Part shown: piece after piece, positions 7,695 through 16,496 of the stretch | Position numbering within the stretch: position 1 is the stretch's first letter | Layout of the letters: the number at the start of each line of letters is the position of its first letter | Source: a virus | Direction: 5' to 3' (one strand) | DNA length: 38,666 bases | IMG/VR virus record: IMGVR_UViG_3300023174_000346 | Location: 1-38,666 of that record | Notes under the pieces: generated by a model | What the model saw: only the letters and a program-made list of their open reading frames with translations | Database searches by the model: none | What the model was told of the DNA's origin: nothing | Made by a program: the position numbers and the translations under genes

Positions 7695-8581
7695 TAACGA
7701 ATCCGTCTATAAAGATCAAGCATTCCTATAGCTATTGCCATTTCTGAGCCAAACTTTTGCGCTCCAGACTGATCGCCCATTGGTTTGGTTGTTATTGACA
7801 TAGTTAAAGAGTTATCTCCGCGCACCTTCAAAAACGCCGTTGTAATGAGAATACAAGCCTCTTTAATAGTTTGTGGCAAATTACCGAAGGCGACTCCTGA
7901 AGCGTGGCTATAAGCCAAAGCAGAGGCTAATAAGACCGTTGTAGAGCCGTATGTATAGCTTGTCGATACCGTGACTGTTTCGCTATTAGCGCCGTCGTAA
8001 ATGCGTAATTTCATACCAGGTACGATTCCTGTCGCTGTTTGAACTGTCATGGAAGTTTGGGTAGCAGTTGCGCTCGCGATCAAATTATTAACATATCCTG
8101 ATGTGTATTGAAAAGTCACGAAAATTGGTTGTCTTGGTGAATAGGCTGAAAAGGCTAATGGACCCTGAGATGAATAAGTGTTAGATAATTGTGATAATGG
8201 AACAATAATTTGTTGATCTTCAAACCAAGATTTTGATGGGTCAGTTAAGGCAATAAGATTATTAGGGTCAGTGCCATAAGAAAGACTTTGTAATGAAATG
8301 ACTGGGTTATTATTAGGGTGTAATGCGAGAAAACCTTGTGAAGTCATGCGTGTGCGTTGATTCTCTACCTGAGTAGAAGCATTAAGATTTTGGTTCAGGT
8401 ATTCGTCCATAAAAGATGAAGCTCGTAAGATTACATTGGCTAATTCAGCGTCTTGCGCTGCGCTATTACCGCCTACTACCAAATTGTCATAATCGATAGC
8501 CGTAGGTGCGGCTTTATATTCAGCCACCGTAATATAAGGATTTTCACTGAAAGGGTGCTGGGTCGTTACACCTGTTGCCAT
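7694..8581 (-). CDS. Head-tail connector/adaptor protein
   Basis: A 295-residue protein downstream of the capsid gene. The N-terminal half resembles head-tail adaptors: PYITVAEYKAAPTAIDYDNL and a helix (DAELANVILRASSFMDEYLNQNL). The middle is a beta insertion with ATQTSMTVQTATGIVPGMKLRIYDG. The C-terminal helical segment (LPQTIKEACILITTAFLKVRGD) is typical of gp6-like adaptors, which form a ring under the portal. It is longer than simple gp6 adaptors (about 100 residues) because of the beta insertion. It is followed by the terminator gene with a one-base overlap. Confidence 0.7.
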   Translation of the reverse strand: MATGVTTQHPFSENPYITVAEYKAAPTAIDYDNLVVGGNSAAQDAELANVILRASSFMDEYLNQNLNASTQVENQRTRMTSQGFLALHPNNNPVISLQSLSYGTDPNNLIALTDPSKSWFEDQQIIVPLSQLSNTYSSQGPLAFSAYSPRQPIFVTFQYTSGYVNNLIASATATQTSMTVQTATGIVPGMKLRIYDGANSETVTVSTSYTYGSTTVLLASALAYSHASGVAFGNLPQTIKEACILITTAFLKVRGDNSLTMSITTKPMGDQSGAQKFGSEMAIAIGMLDLYRRIR

Positions 8582-8857
8582 TTAATCTCCGTCTTTTTGT
8601 ATTGCTGTTGATTCGTGTCCGCAACGCCCACATTTGCGAAACCAACCATTAAAGCCACATTCTACGCAACAATAACCTTTTTGTCCGTCATCTTTAGAAA
8701 TTGGATTGAGTGAAGCTTCGAAAAACCCTTCGCGCTTCATAGCATCTGCGTGCTTAGAACTTTCAACCGCATATATGCCGTTCTTGCTTGGTTGATAAGT
8801 TGTATTTCCTACCACTGTTTCTCTTACGCCTCTGTCCGGCGCTACCATTCTTCGCAT
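8582..8857 (-). CDS. Small zinc-ribbon protein in the head operon
   Basis: A 91-residue protein starting MRRMVAPDRG at 8857, chosen because AAAGGAGG lies just ahead of this ATG. An upstream extension would run into the major capsid gene. The first half is a short beta region (RETVVGNTTYQPSKNGIYAVES). The C-terminus holds a four-cysteine ribbon, CCVECGFNGWFRKCGRCGH (residues about 65-83). It sits between the major capsid gene and the connector gene. It may be a minor capsid or decoration component, but I do not recognise a named family. Confidence 0.75.
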   Translation of the reverse strand: MRRMVAPDRGVRETVVGNTTYQPSKNGIYAVESSKHADAMKREGFFEASLNPISKDDGQKGYCCVECGFNGWFRKCGRCGHESTAIQKDGD

Positions 8858-8876
8858 TTTGCCTCCTTTAATAGAG

Positions 8877-8902
8877 GGAGAGTGCCCCGAAAGACACTCT
8901 CC
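8877..8902 (-). terminator. Hairpin after the major capsid gene
   Basis: GGAGAGTG at 8877-8884 pairs perfectly with CACTCTCC at 8895-8902 across a 10-base loop, 14 bases after the capsid stop. On the minus-strand transcript no U run follows, while the plus-strand side is T-rich. It is best read as a 3' stabiliser or weak terminator that raises capsid mRNA relative to downstream genes. Confidence 0.5.
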
Positions 8903-8916
8903 ATCTTTTACTTTAA

Positions 8917-10575
8917 TTAAGCAGTTTGAATTCCTGAAACTGCACCGTTCCATGCTGGAGCAGTACAGAAGAATGTTCCACGGAAGTAAGTGCTGAACTC
9001 GTATGCGAACTGGGTTACTGGCCATTGAATGCCCATGTAATCCTGCACCAAGAAGTTAGCCCATACATCGGAAACTTCAGTATCTGGAATTGGAAGGGTG
9101 AAGCTTAGAACTGGTGCCACACCTGCGTTTAACCAAGGGTGAACCATCAATTCGACTGCTTTACCTGTTACTTCGTTCTGAAGTCCAGTCACGATAGAAC
9201 CGTATGTGGTTCCTGTCTCGCCTGGGTTATCAATAACCAAACGATAGTTAGCAGTTGAACCTGACTTAATTGCGTCAGATAGTTGCTTACGATCATTACC
9301 GTTAAGAAGAACCATGTCTGGATCAGCTTTAACATTTGAGTACAAGTTAGCAAACACTGTTTGAAACTCTACACCCGGATTAGATGTTGAGAATGTAGTG
9401 TTGATTGCGTTGTTGTAGCCTGTGTTAGCGCCTAGAACTGTTGGCAGAATTCCGTCATATCCAGTTGCGTAAGCAGATGTATCTGCTGAAGCGCGTGAAG
9501 CAAGAATTGTGCTTGTGGTTGAGTAAACAAGAGTGTCTGGTGCAGAGGTAGAACCTGCTCCTACAACGAAACCTGTTGTTGACTTAATTGTGCCCTGATA
9601 TTTAGCGTTTGCTGCACCAGTTGTAGCACCGATGTAAATGTTGTATCCAAGAGCACCAGTTACAGGTGTGATTACAAACTTCAATACCTGTGATGATGTT
9701 GTCTGGGATGAAACTGTTGTGATGATTGACTCACCAAATCCGTTAGCAGAAATACCTGCGTCTGCTGTTACATAGATGTAGTAAGTTGAATCAGCAAGTG
9801 CTACCTGACCAGTTGCGGCAGATGGCTTTGTGATTGTCACTGTTGGAGATGATAGTGCGCCTGCATAACCACTAGCAGTTCCGCGTGCCATAAGCATCAT
9901 GCGCTCTTCCATAAGCATCGTTGCGTATAGAGTTGAGGTTGATGATAGCTGGCGTAGGTCTTGGTATCCCAAACCTGAGAAGTTAGCATCGAAGCTTACT
10001 GAATCAGATAGTGAGTATGAGTTGTAAGGCAGCACTAAATCGTCTGCTGTGTAAGCAATCTTTGGACCACGCTCGTAGTTGATTGAACCAAATGAGGTAG
10101 TTGTAGATTCTGTAATACCTGGCCAAATTTGTGCTTGTCCGCCAGTACCTGTACCTGTGTAGCCAGTAATGCGCTTTACACGGTGAGAAGTACCAACACC
10201 TTTTTTACGAGGAATGCGGTTACGAAGTGGAGTTGGGCGTGGTGTTAATAGCTTTGCTGGTGCTTCTAGATCGAAAGCAGCGAAGCTTGTTGATAATGGA
10301 GATGTAAGTGTGATGTCCTTTTGGATCTCTTGCATTGCTACTCTCTGTGAAGCGAGTGCATTGTTAAGACCTGCTAGTGCATCTGGGGTTAAAGACTTGC
10401 TTGCAGCAAGAGCTTCTAATTGAGCAACTGGATCTGCCGCAGGAGCTTGACCGGGTACGCTGGAAGCATTTGAAAGAGCCTTACCGAGTGTCTCGGTATA
10501 TTCTTCCATGTGCTTTGCAGCTTCTACTGGTGTGGCACCGTCGAACAAATCCTTAGCGCGTGGCATCTCAGCCAT
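8917..10575 (-). CDS. Major capsid protein (HK97 fold) with Ig/FnIII-like insertion
   Basis: A 552-residue protein in the capsid slot, after the protease-scaffold gene. Residues 1-95 are a helical N-terminal region that may be cut during maturation. The HK97-type core begins around residue 105 (KLLTPRPTPLRNRIPRKKGVG) and includes TESTTTSFG, a YQDLRQL...MEERMMLMARG helix, and VFANLYSNVKADPDMVLLNG. Residues about 243-352 are a beta-rich segment with GYNIYIGATTG that breaks the core. It looks like an immunoglobulin or fibronectin-III-type domain exposed on the capsid surface. The protein is longer than typical HK97-fold capsid proteins (300-400 residues) for this reason. Confidence 0.9.
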   Translation of the reverse strand: MAEMPRAKDLFDGATPVEAAKHMEEYTETLGKALSNASSVPGQAPAADPVAQLEALAASKSLTPDALAGLNNALASQRVAMQEIQKDITLTSPLSTSFAAFDLEAPAKLLTPRPTPLRNRIPRKKGVGTSHRVKRITGYTGTGTGGQAQIWPGITESTTTSFGSINYERGPKIAYTADDLVLPYNSYSLSDSVSFDANFSGLGYQDLRQLSSTSTLYATMLMEERMMLMARGTASGYAGALSSPTVTITKPSAATGQVALADSTYYIYVTADAGISANGFGESIITTVSSQTTSSQVLKFVITPVTGALGYNIYIGATTGAANAKYQGTIKSTTGFVVGAGSTSAPDTLVYSTTSTILASRASADTSAYATGYDGILPTVLGANTGYNNAINTTFSTSNPGVEFQTVFANLYSNVKADPDMVLLNGNDRKQLSDAIKSGSTANYRLVIDNPGETGTTYGSIVTGLQNEVTGKAVELMVHPWLNAGVAPVLSFTLPIPDTEVSDVWANFLVQDYMGIQWPVTQFAYEFSTYFRGTFFCTAPAWNGAVSGIQTA

Positions 10576-10592
10576 GTTTGGATTCCTTTCGG

Positions 10593-13514
10593 TTAGTTAG
10601 ATTCGGTAACGGCGTTTGCTTTCGCAATAAACTCTTGATAAAGAGCTTTGTATCCTTTTACCAAATCTGGGTCGGTTGATGCGTCTGCTTTAGCCTTATA
10701 TGTTGCGGCTTTAACCAATAAATCATTTGACGCGTGATCTATCGGCTTGATAGTCCTTCTTGGACCACCTGCCACAGCGAGAGACTTAGCTGTCGCTAAC
10801 TCCGACTCCAAACTTATCGCTTTTTCAGTCGCCGCCTCTTTTGCGGACACTAAAGAATTGATCTCTGTTTTAAGAGACTCGGTAGCTATCTTGACTGCTT
10901 TCTCAACGATGGCGTTTATATCCTCTGATAATTTATCATCATCAGAAACTTTTTCTTCTTCAATAGGTGCTTCTTCAGCAGGTGCTACTTCCAAAGGCAC
11001 TTCAGTTGAAGGCACTTCCTCAGTTGTAGGTTCTTCTGCTTCAGCAGACTTTGGTGATTCGTCTGGCGAAACCATTGTCGCGGTTGATACATCTGTGCGA
11101 CCGTGTGAATCTTGTGGAATACCACAACCACACTCTAGGCACTTATGAGTTTCGGCTGACTTAGGTGTTTCGTCAGAAGCTTCTTCTGTCGTTTTTGTCA
11201 TTGATTCTCCATCGTGCATTTTGCACATTTTATCATTACATCCTCCAGCCTTGCCGCATTTTTCACAACCGGCACAGTCGCAACCAATTGTTGATTTAAC
11301 ATACGCATTTTTTTCTGCGGACATTTCAATGTTTTCTTCTGGCGACATTACTTCTCCTTCTGCTACTTCACCGTCGTACCAACCAAATAAATGGTGAACG
11401 GCAGATAGTAAATGAGCAATAGACATTTCTTCATTGCCACCTTCGGTCATTTCGTTGGCTTCGACAACAATAAGTTGTGCCAAAGCTTGACGAGCTTGAT
11501 CGAATAGTGCTTGATCGAACTTCACTAAATCTTGAGTTGCGAAAGACTTAGATTGTTCAATGAGTTCCTTTGCGGTTTTCATTAGTATCTCTTTCTGTTC
11601 TGTGGCGTCTTTCGCCTGATGTAATTGTAGGGTAATGCTAGAAGATTTGATTAAACCCATACTCATAGCTGTCGAAATAGTACGCAATTCTTTGCTTGCT
11701 CCATAAAGTACGCCAGCGGTGCTGTGATAATTTTGATCTTCAAACACATCTTTTGCACTGTCAATTTTGGCTCTAGCTTGCTCAATTTTGGCTCTAGCTT
11801 CGCGTACTGTTGGAGCATTTTGTGCTTGTTTTAAGTAACGCTCTGCGGACTTGGTATCTCTATGACCTTTTGCAGTGTATTCGTCTTCTATTGTTTTCAT
11901 GCGAGCGTTTTGAATTTCATTTTTTTGTCTGTTAATTTGAGTTTTAGCATCTATACCAACTGGATTGTCGTCACGACTGCCAAGCGCGCGTGACTCGCGA
12001 GGCTGTGCAGACCCTCCGCCTCCTCCACCTGCTCCGCCTCTACCACCCCTACGACCGTGTGACATTTGATTGTGTGAGCCGTGTTTTTCTATATCGGCTA
12101 CAGAAGATTTATTCACTTCATCAATTCTTTTGATTAACTTCGAGTGAACATCATCTATGGTACTTCTGACGGAAATAAAACTTGAACTTAATTCTTCATA
12201 ATCATCTGCTACATCAGAAGCTTTATCTAATGCTTCTGCCGCATCTTCTAAGTGTTTGGTATGTAAATCTAATCCACCTTCTTTCATGGCTTCGTTCAAA
12301 CTTTTATCTGCATCAGCCATAAGAGTATCTATTTCTTGTGCGCCAGTGTTTATTTCTTTTAAAGCTGCGTTTTGTTCATTTTCAGGATGTTTGCTTAAAT
12401 TAGGATTTTGCAAAGTTTTTTTAATATTATTACGCGCTTCCGTAATTTCAGCTCTTGTTGCCCTGACATGTTCAGTTCCTACACCGCCACCACCACCGCT
12501 AGAACCGCCACGGCGACCGTGTGACATTTGATTGTGACTTCCATGTTTTTCAATTAATTCTTCAACTTTCCACATGCCGGTTTCGCCTTCAACACTTTTA
12601 GCCAATACAAGCTGGCAATTAGGATTAGCCGGGCGATCTACCAAGCTTACTTCTACGATTTGCCCATCAATGATTCTGCCATTAGCCGCTTTGGTATCTC
12701 TAACTACGCGCGGTGATTTAATGCCAATAGAAAATCCACGCAATACGCCAGCATCTACTTTTTTAACTGAAACTGGGTCTACTACAAGAGCGTGAATATA
12801 ATGTCCGTCTTTTTTCTTTTCATATTCTTTTGCTACACCAGCCGCAATAGAAGAATGTTGCTCTCTGATGTTTCCGCCAGTTCTGAACCACTCTGGCATT
12901 GCCCGATCCAACCAAATAGGATCACAAATTTGTTGGTCGATGTCTAACGCGTCATCTGTTGCCTTACCGTAAACCATCATCGTTCCGTCAGCATTGCGGT
13001 CTGACTTTACAATCTCAAAGAATGCTGTTGTTAAATCGTTCATGGTGCTTTTCTCCTTAGATTCATTTTCTCTTTTTACTTTTTTAGCCCAAGCCCATCC
13101 TGCATCGCCCCCCCATAGCAACCACGCTATGTATCCAGCGCTATCTTTGCCCCAACCTTCACCCTTTTTGTCTACTTCATGCCGGGCAAAATAAGACAAC
13201 ATCCTGTTAATTGTATCTAATGAGATTGCAGCTCCGTTAGATAAATCTCTTGCTCTTGCTACTCCAACTTCGGTTCCTCCGCGATTGTATTTATCGCGTA
13301 GTTCTAATCCGCGTTTGGCGTTGCTGCGTACTTCTTGCGGCGGTACATGCCCGGCGCTTTTTTCTGCATTTGGTTCGTTTATGTATAGCGCTGCTAATTG
13401 TTTCTTTGCATCTTCTTTTGTTTTATGGCAACCCATTACTGTTCCGTCACTATCCTTAACTACTGGATAGCCATCGCAACCGTATGAACCCTCTTCGCCA
13501 ATGTGATAAGGCAT
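10593..13514 (-). CDS. Prohead protease fused to scaffold-like region
   Basis: A 973-residue multidomain protein. Residues 1-50 form a small Cys-containing module. Residues 55-148 match a phage module with KYNRGGTEVGVARARDLSNG and AWLLWGGDAGWAWAKK. Residues 160-310 are the HK97-type prohead protease, with likely catalytic His220 (REQHS) and Ser262 (RGFSIGIK) and a conserved VEVSLVDRPANP end. Two copies of HGSHNQMSHGRRGG (residues 324-337 and 478-491) are each followed by a glycine run. Coiled coil fills 350-470 and 520-690. A Cys cluster lies at 745-764 and 792-797, an acidic stretch at 825-865, and a final coiled coil at 865-910. It should assemble the prohead and then digest the scaffold. 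An internal start at residue 158 is possible. Confidence 0.85.
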   Translation of the reverse strand: MPYHIGEEGSYGCDGYPVVKDSDGTVMGCHKTKEDAKKQLAALYINEPNAEKSAGHVPPQEVRSNAKRGLELRDKYNRGGTEVGVARARDLSNGAAISLDTINRMLSYFARHEVDKKGEGWGKDSAGYIAWLLWGGDAGWAWAKKVKRENESKEKSTMNDLTTAFFEIVKSDRNADGTMMVYGKATDDALDIDQQICDPIWLDRAMPEWFRTGGNIREQHSSIAAGVAKEYEKKKDGHYIHALVVDPVSVKKVDAGVLRGFSIGIKSPRVVRDTKAANGRIIDGQIVEVSLVDRPANPNCQLVLAKSVEGETGMWKVEELIEKHGSHNQMSHGRRGGSSGGGGGVGTEHVRATRAEITEARNNIKKTLQNPNLSKHPENEQNAALKEINTGAQEIDTLMADADKSLNEAMKEGGLDLHTKHLEDAAEALDKASDVADDYEELSSSFISVRSTIDDVHSKLIKRIDEVNKSSVADIEKHGSHNQMSHGRRGGRGGAGGGGGGSAQPRESRALGSRDDNPVGIDAKTQINRQKNEIQNARMKTIEDEYTAKGHRDTKSAERYLKQAQNAPTVREARAKIEQARAKIDSAKDVFEDQNYHSTAGVLYGASKELRTISTAMSMGLIKSSSITLQLHQAKDATEQKEILMKTAKELIEQSKSFATQDLVKFDQALFDQARQALAQLIVVEANEMTEGGNEEMSIAHLLSAVHHLFGWYDGEVAEGEVMSPEENIEMSAEKNAYVKSTIGCDCAGCEKCGKAGGCNDKMCKMHDGESMTKTTEEASDETPKSAETHKCLECGCGIPQDSHGRTDVSTATMVSPDESPKSAEAEEPTTEEVPSTEVPLEVAPAEEAPIEEEKVSDDDKLSEDINAIVEKAVKIATESLKTEINSLVSAKEAATEKAISLESELATAKSLAVAGGPRRTIKPIDHASNDLLVKAATYKAKADASTDPDLVKGYKALYQEFIAKANAVTESN

Positions 13515-13516
13515 GA

Positions 13517-13798
13517 TTACGCAGAGTAAGTTAAAACAATCGCGCCTGTCGTTGAGGCTGCTGCTGAAATTGCGTAAATAATGTCATTTGCGCTTGCATA
13601 AAATGTTTGTGAAGTTCCGTTAGCAATTGTGCGCCCAATAGTTGCACCTGATGTAGCAATTGTGCTGTCACCAACAAAGATTGCGGCGCTGTGACCGTTG
13701 TAAATTGATATTGGTGTTTGTGATTTAGCATTTTTATCTACTTGATGTAAAATTGATACTACAGTTTGTGTGCTTGCGTTGATATGTTTAAATGCCAT
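13517..13798 (-). CDS. Small structural protein, possible capsid decoration
   Basis: A 93-residue protein between the MuF-like gene and the protease gene, two bases from the next start. It is almost entirely beta-strand type: VVSILHQVDKN, PISIYNGHSAAIFVGDS, RTIANGTSQTFYAS and a closing GAIVLTYSA. Small beta-sandwich proteins of this kind near the portal in actinophages are structural, often decoration or capsid-stabilising. The function here is inferred only from location and composition. Confidence 0.7.
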   Translation of the reverse strand: MAFKHINASTQTVVSILHQVDKNAKSQTPISIYNGHSAAIFVGDSTIATSGATIGRTIANGTSQTFYASANDIIYAISAAASTTGAIVLTYSA

Positions 13799-13818
13799 TG
13801 ATGCTCCTTAAATTATCG

Positions 13819-14694
13819 CTAATCATACATGTTGTAATCTTGTAAGTCTTGTGAAGCAAGTGTATCTAGATAATCTTGTCCTCCGCTTGGGTCATCTATC
13901 ATGCCACCAATTACTGGTAGTAAAGCACACCTACAATTAGGGTGAACTGGTGGTTGTGTGTCGTTAGACCTAAAAGCTTGTCCTACTATTACTATTTGCC
14001 CTTCGTTTGGTGCGCAAATATCACAAGGGTCAGCAGCAGCCCATTCCATTCTTTCTAATCCGTAGTTTTGATAAGTTTCAATAGTAGCTGCGCTCATAGC
14101 TCGGTTTTGTTCAGTAATAGCAATAGTCAGCGCTCGAGCCGGGTCACCTATTTTCTCTGTAATCACTTTTGCCGCACGCGCAGGAGAGAATCCAGCTTCT
14201 ATTGAGTCTGCCAATGCAGTACCTATGCGGTCATAGCCCACTTTGGCGATAGCTGCACTTGTAATTCCAGCTTGCAAAAGTAATTTTCTAAAAGCGTCAG
14301 TAGGTCGTAATTTCAACGCAGCAGCCCTATTACCCGGAGTCCATTGGCTCCAGTCTACATAATCTCCGGCTTTAGTAATGTTAAGCGCTTTCTTTCTAGA
14401 AGCTTGTAATCTCGCTACTGCTTCTCTAGCTGAATCTTGCCCTAATAAAAAACCATCTGCCCAAATTTTAATAATTGCAGCGGTTATAGGCTCAGTATTT
14501 ACCTGAACATGAAGCATTGCCCAAGCTCGCGCACGAGCGCGATCCTGAGTGTTGTTGTCGCTTACAAATGGGTGAGTATGTTGATAATCTTCAAATATCT
14601 GCCGAGCGTCAATAGAACTCCGTATTGCCGCGCGAACCTTTACTGAATTCTTAGCAGCTATGCGCCCATCAGCTTTATGCGCGCCCCATTTCAA
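13819..14694 (-). CDS. MuF-like minor head protein
   Basis: A 291-residue protein directly after the portal, with a 4-base overlap. The C-terminal domain (residues about 200-265) has the MuF signature: TEQNRAMSAATIETYQNYG, AADPCDICAPNEGQ, and PPVHPNCRCALLPVIGG, including the conserved Cys pairs and HPNCRC. The N-terminal 190 residues are helical and Arg/Ala-rich. MuF proteins sit inside the head near the portal and may be ejected with the DNA. No ADP-ribosyltransferase or other toxin domain is fused here. Confidence 0.85.
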   Translation of the reverse strand: MKWGAHKADGRIAAKNSVKVRAAIRSSIDARQIFEDYQHTHPFVSDNNTQDRARARAWAMLHVQVNTEPITAAIIKIWADGFLLGQDSAREAVARLQASRKKALNITKAGDYVDWSQWTPGNRAAALKLRPTDAFRKLLLQAGITSAAIAKVGYDRIGTALADSIEAGFSPARAAKVITEKIGDPARALTIAITEQNRAMSAATIETYQNYGLERMEWAAADPCDICAPNEGQIVIVGQAFRSNDTQPPVHPNCRCALLPVIGGMIDDPSGGQDYLDTLASQDLQDYNMYD

Positions 14695-16484
14695 GAGATA
14701 TAGGCTTTAGCCAGCGATCTCGCAGTTTCGAGGTCACCCTCCATAGCACATCGATTAAGAGCTTCGGCTACAACTGGGTCGATAGTCTTAAACTCAAAAT
14801 CTCTATTTCGCCTGCCTTTATTAGCCCATTTCATAAAAGCTTTAACCTCAGCCGCTACTTCGATTTTAGGTTCAACCTTAGCTTCACCATCGGCTTCTAA
14901 TTGTGGCGCTGTGACAGTTTGCGATGGGTCTATCAGTCCATCTGGACCGAATAAATACATTCCTCCAGCCGATACAAGTATTGGCATATCTGCTTGTGGA
15001 GTGTCGAGTAATGGTAAACCTAATTCGCTTCTATGTTCATTAATAGTTTTAGCGCCAGAAGTGACTTCAATTTGCGCTTTACGAGCAGTGGCTTCATCGT
15101 CTTGGCGCTTACTTGGCATAAGTTTGAACTCTAATTCTCTAGGCATACCGAGATAAGTGTAAGAAAGATTAGTTATCGCTTTACTTAGGTAATTTACAAT
15201 AGGCTGAATACCAATAGCTTCGGCATTACCAGCTTTACCATCTTCAAATCCTTTGCCACCTAATCCACCTTTAGGGTTGTAACCAATTTCAGTAGGTTGG
15301 ACGCCAAAGTGACCGCAAATGGAAGCTATTAAAAACTCATCGAGCGTGTCTTTAAACTTTTCACCGTAAGTATCGTTTACGACCGGGGTAATTCCCTGCG
15401 GTAATATGCGAGCGCGCTTGCGTTGCTCAGTCTGCCCAGCTAAATCATCATTTAATATATTTTCATAAGCGCGGATCAAGTCTGGGTTGGTTCCCCAAAC
15501 TGCATCGGTAATAAACATTGTTTCTGGTAATACGCCGTCAGTATATTCAGCGCGTATCCATTGCTGTCTGCGCAAATAAATATCTGCTAGTGGCAAGCTT
15601 CTTTCGACCGGGCTATATCCGTACACGCTAGTGGTTCTTCTATTGCGAACCAAGTAAGCCAAATCATCAGAAGTAAATTCGCCGTCTGCTTTTGGGTCTT
15701 CATTATTGGCGCTGAACTCAGCTCTAGGAAAACCGTAAAGTATTTGTTGATACGCTGGTGAAGGAGCCATAGGGCGCATACCGCGATCGTCTAATAGTGG
15801 CTTGATCGTTGAGCCGTCTAGTATCTGCAAGCCATACAGATCGCCTCCTACTGTTTTCTGCGGCCAAATAGCTAATGCATCAATAACCAATAGTTCTTCA
15901 AGTGCAATAGTAAGCCAGTCAGTAAAGGTTAAACCGTTAGATTTATCTGGGTTCTCCCAAAAAGTGCGCATCCTATTTATTTCATCATTAAATTGATCTC
16001 TGGCTTTAACCATAGCTCTTACATGGTCGCCTCCTGTAGCGGAAATAATCTTTTCTGAAGCGTCAGTAGCAAGAACAATATCCCACTCCAAGCTTATTAC
16101 TTTAGATTTAATTACTTCTACACACCTTCTTAAAATATCAATTTGATCGGCTGCTGCGCGTAAAGTTTTAAAAGGCACGAGTCTTGTTTCAGTAACATTT
16201 ATATTTTGTGCTACTTGATATTCATATCTGCGTGGGTCTGGTCTGCCGTCTTCGCGTAAAGGGTTAATAGCGCCGGGAGTAATTGGTAAACCGGGTCCAA
16301 ATGGCACCATCGCCATCCAAGGGTTGCGAGGTAGTGGAGTGTTATTACCGTATGACTGTCCGATAGCTCCAGAAGCTTGTCGCATTTGTTGTTCTGTCAT
16401 TGCTACCGCACCTGCTGGAAGATTAGGTGCTTTTCCCAAATCTGTTCCGGTTATTACTCTTGCGATTCGGTCTCTTAAACCCAT
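14691..16484 (-). CDS. Portal protein
   Basis: A 597-residue protein between the large terminase and MuF genes. It has a Pro/Gly-rich N-terminus (NPWMAMVPFGPGLPITPG), helical and strand segments including TFRTLRAAADQIDILRR-like clip/wing sequence, a nucleotide-independent DNA-facing region, and the portal landmarks LEELLVIDALAIWPQK, AEYTDGVLPETMF, and ARKAQIEVTSGAKTINEHRSELGLPLL near the crown. The C-terminal tail is charged (EADGEAKVEPKIEVAAEVKAF). It forms the dodecameric ring through which the terminase pumps DNA. The size is typical. Confidence 0.9.
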   Translation of the reverse strand: MGLRDRIARVITGTDLGKAPNLPAGAVAMTEQQMRQASGAIGQSYGNNTPLPRNPWMAMVPFGPGLPITPGAINPLREDGRPDPRRYEYQVAQNINVTETRLVPFKTLRAAADQIDILRRCVEVIKSKVISLEWDIVLATDASEKIISATGGDHVRAMVKARDQFNDEINRMRTFWENPDKSNGLTFTDWLTIALEELLVIDALAIWPQKTVGGDLYGLQILDGSTIKPLLDDRGMRPMAPSPAYQQILYGFPRAEFSANNEDPKADGEFTSDDLAYLVRNRRTTSVYGYSPVERSLPLADIYLRRQQWIRAEYTDGVLPETMFITDAVWGTNPDLIRAYENILNDDLAGQTEQRKRARILPQGITPVVNDTYGEKFKDTLDEFLIASICGHFGVQPTEIGYNPKGGLGGKGFEDGKAGNAEAIGIQPIVNYLSKAITNLSYTYLGMPRELEFKLMPSKRQDDEATARKAQIEVTSGAKTINEHRSELGLPLLDTPQADMPILVSAGGMYLFGPDGLIDPSQTVTAPQLEADGEAKVEPKIEVAAEVKAFMKWANKGRRNRDFEFKTIDPVVAEALNRCAMEGDLETARSLAKAYIS

Positions 16485-16496
16485 GTGAATCTCCTT

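Noticed and set aside
8858-9025. N-terminal extension of the small zinc-ribbon protein
   Set aside because: It runs into the capsid gene and the hairpin; the ATG at 8857 has a strong ribosome site.
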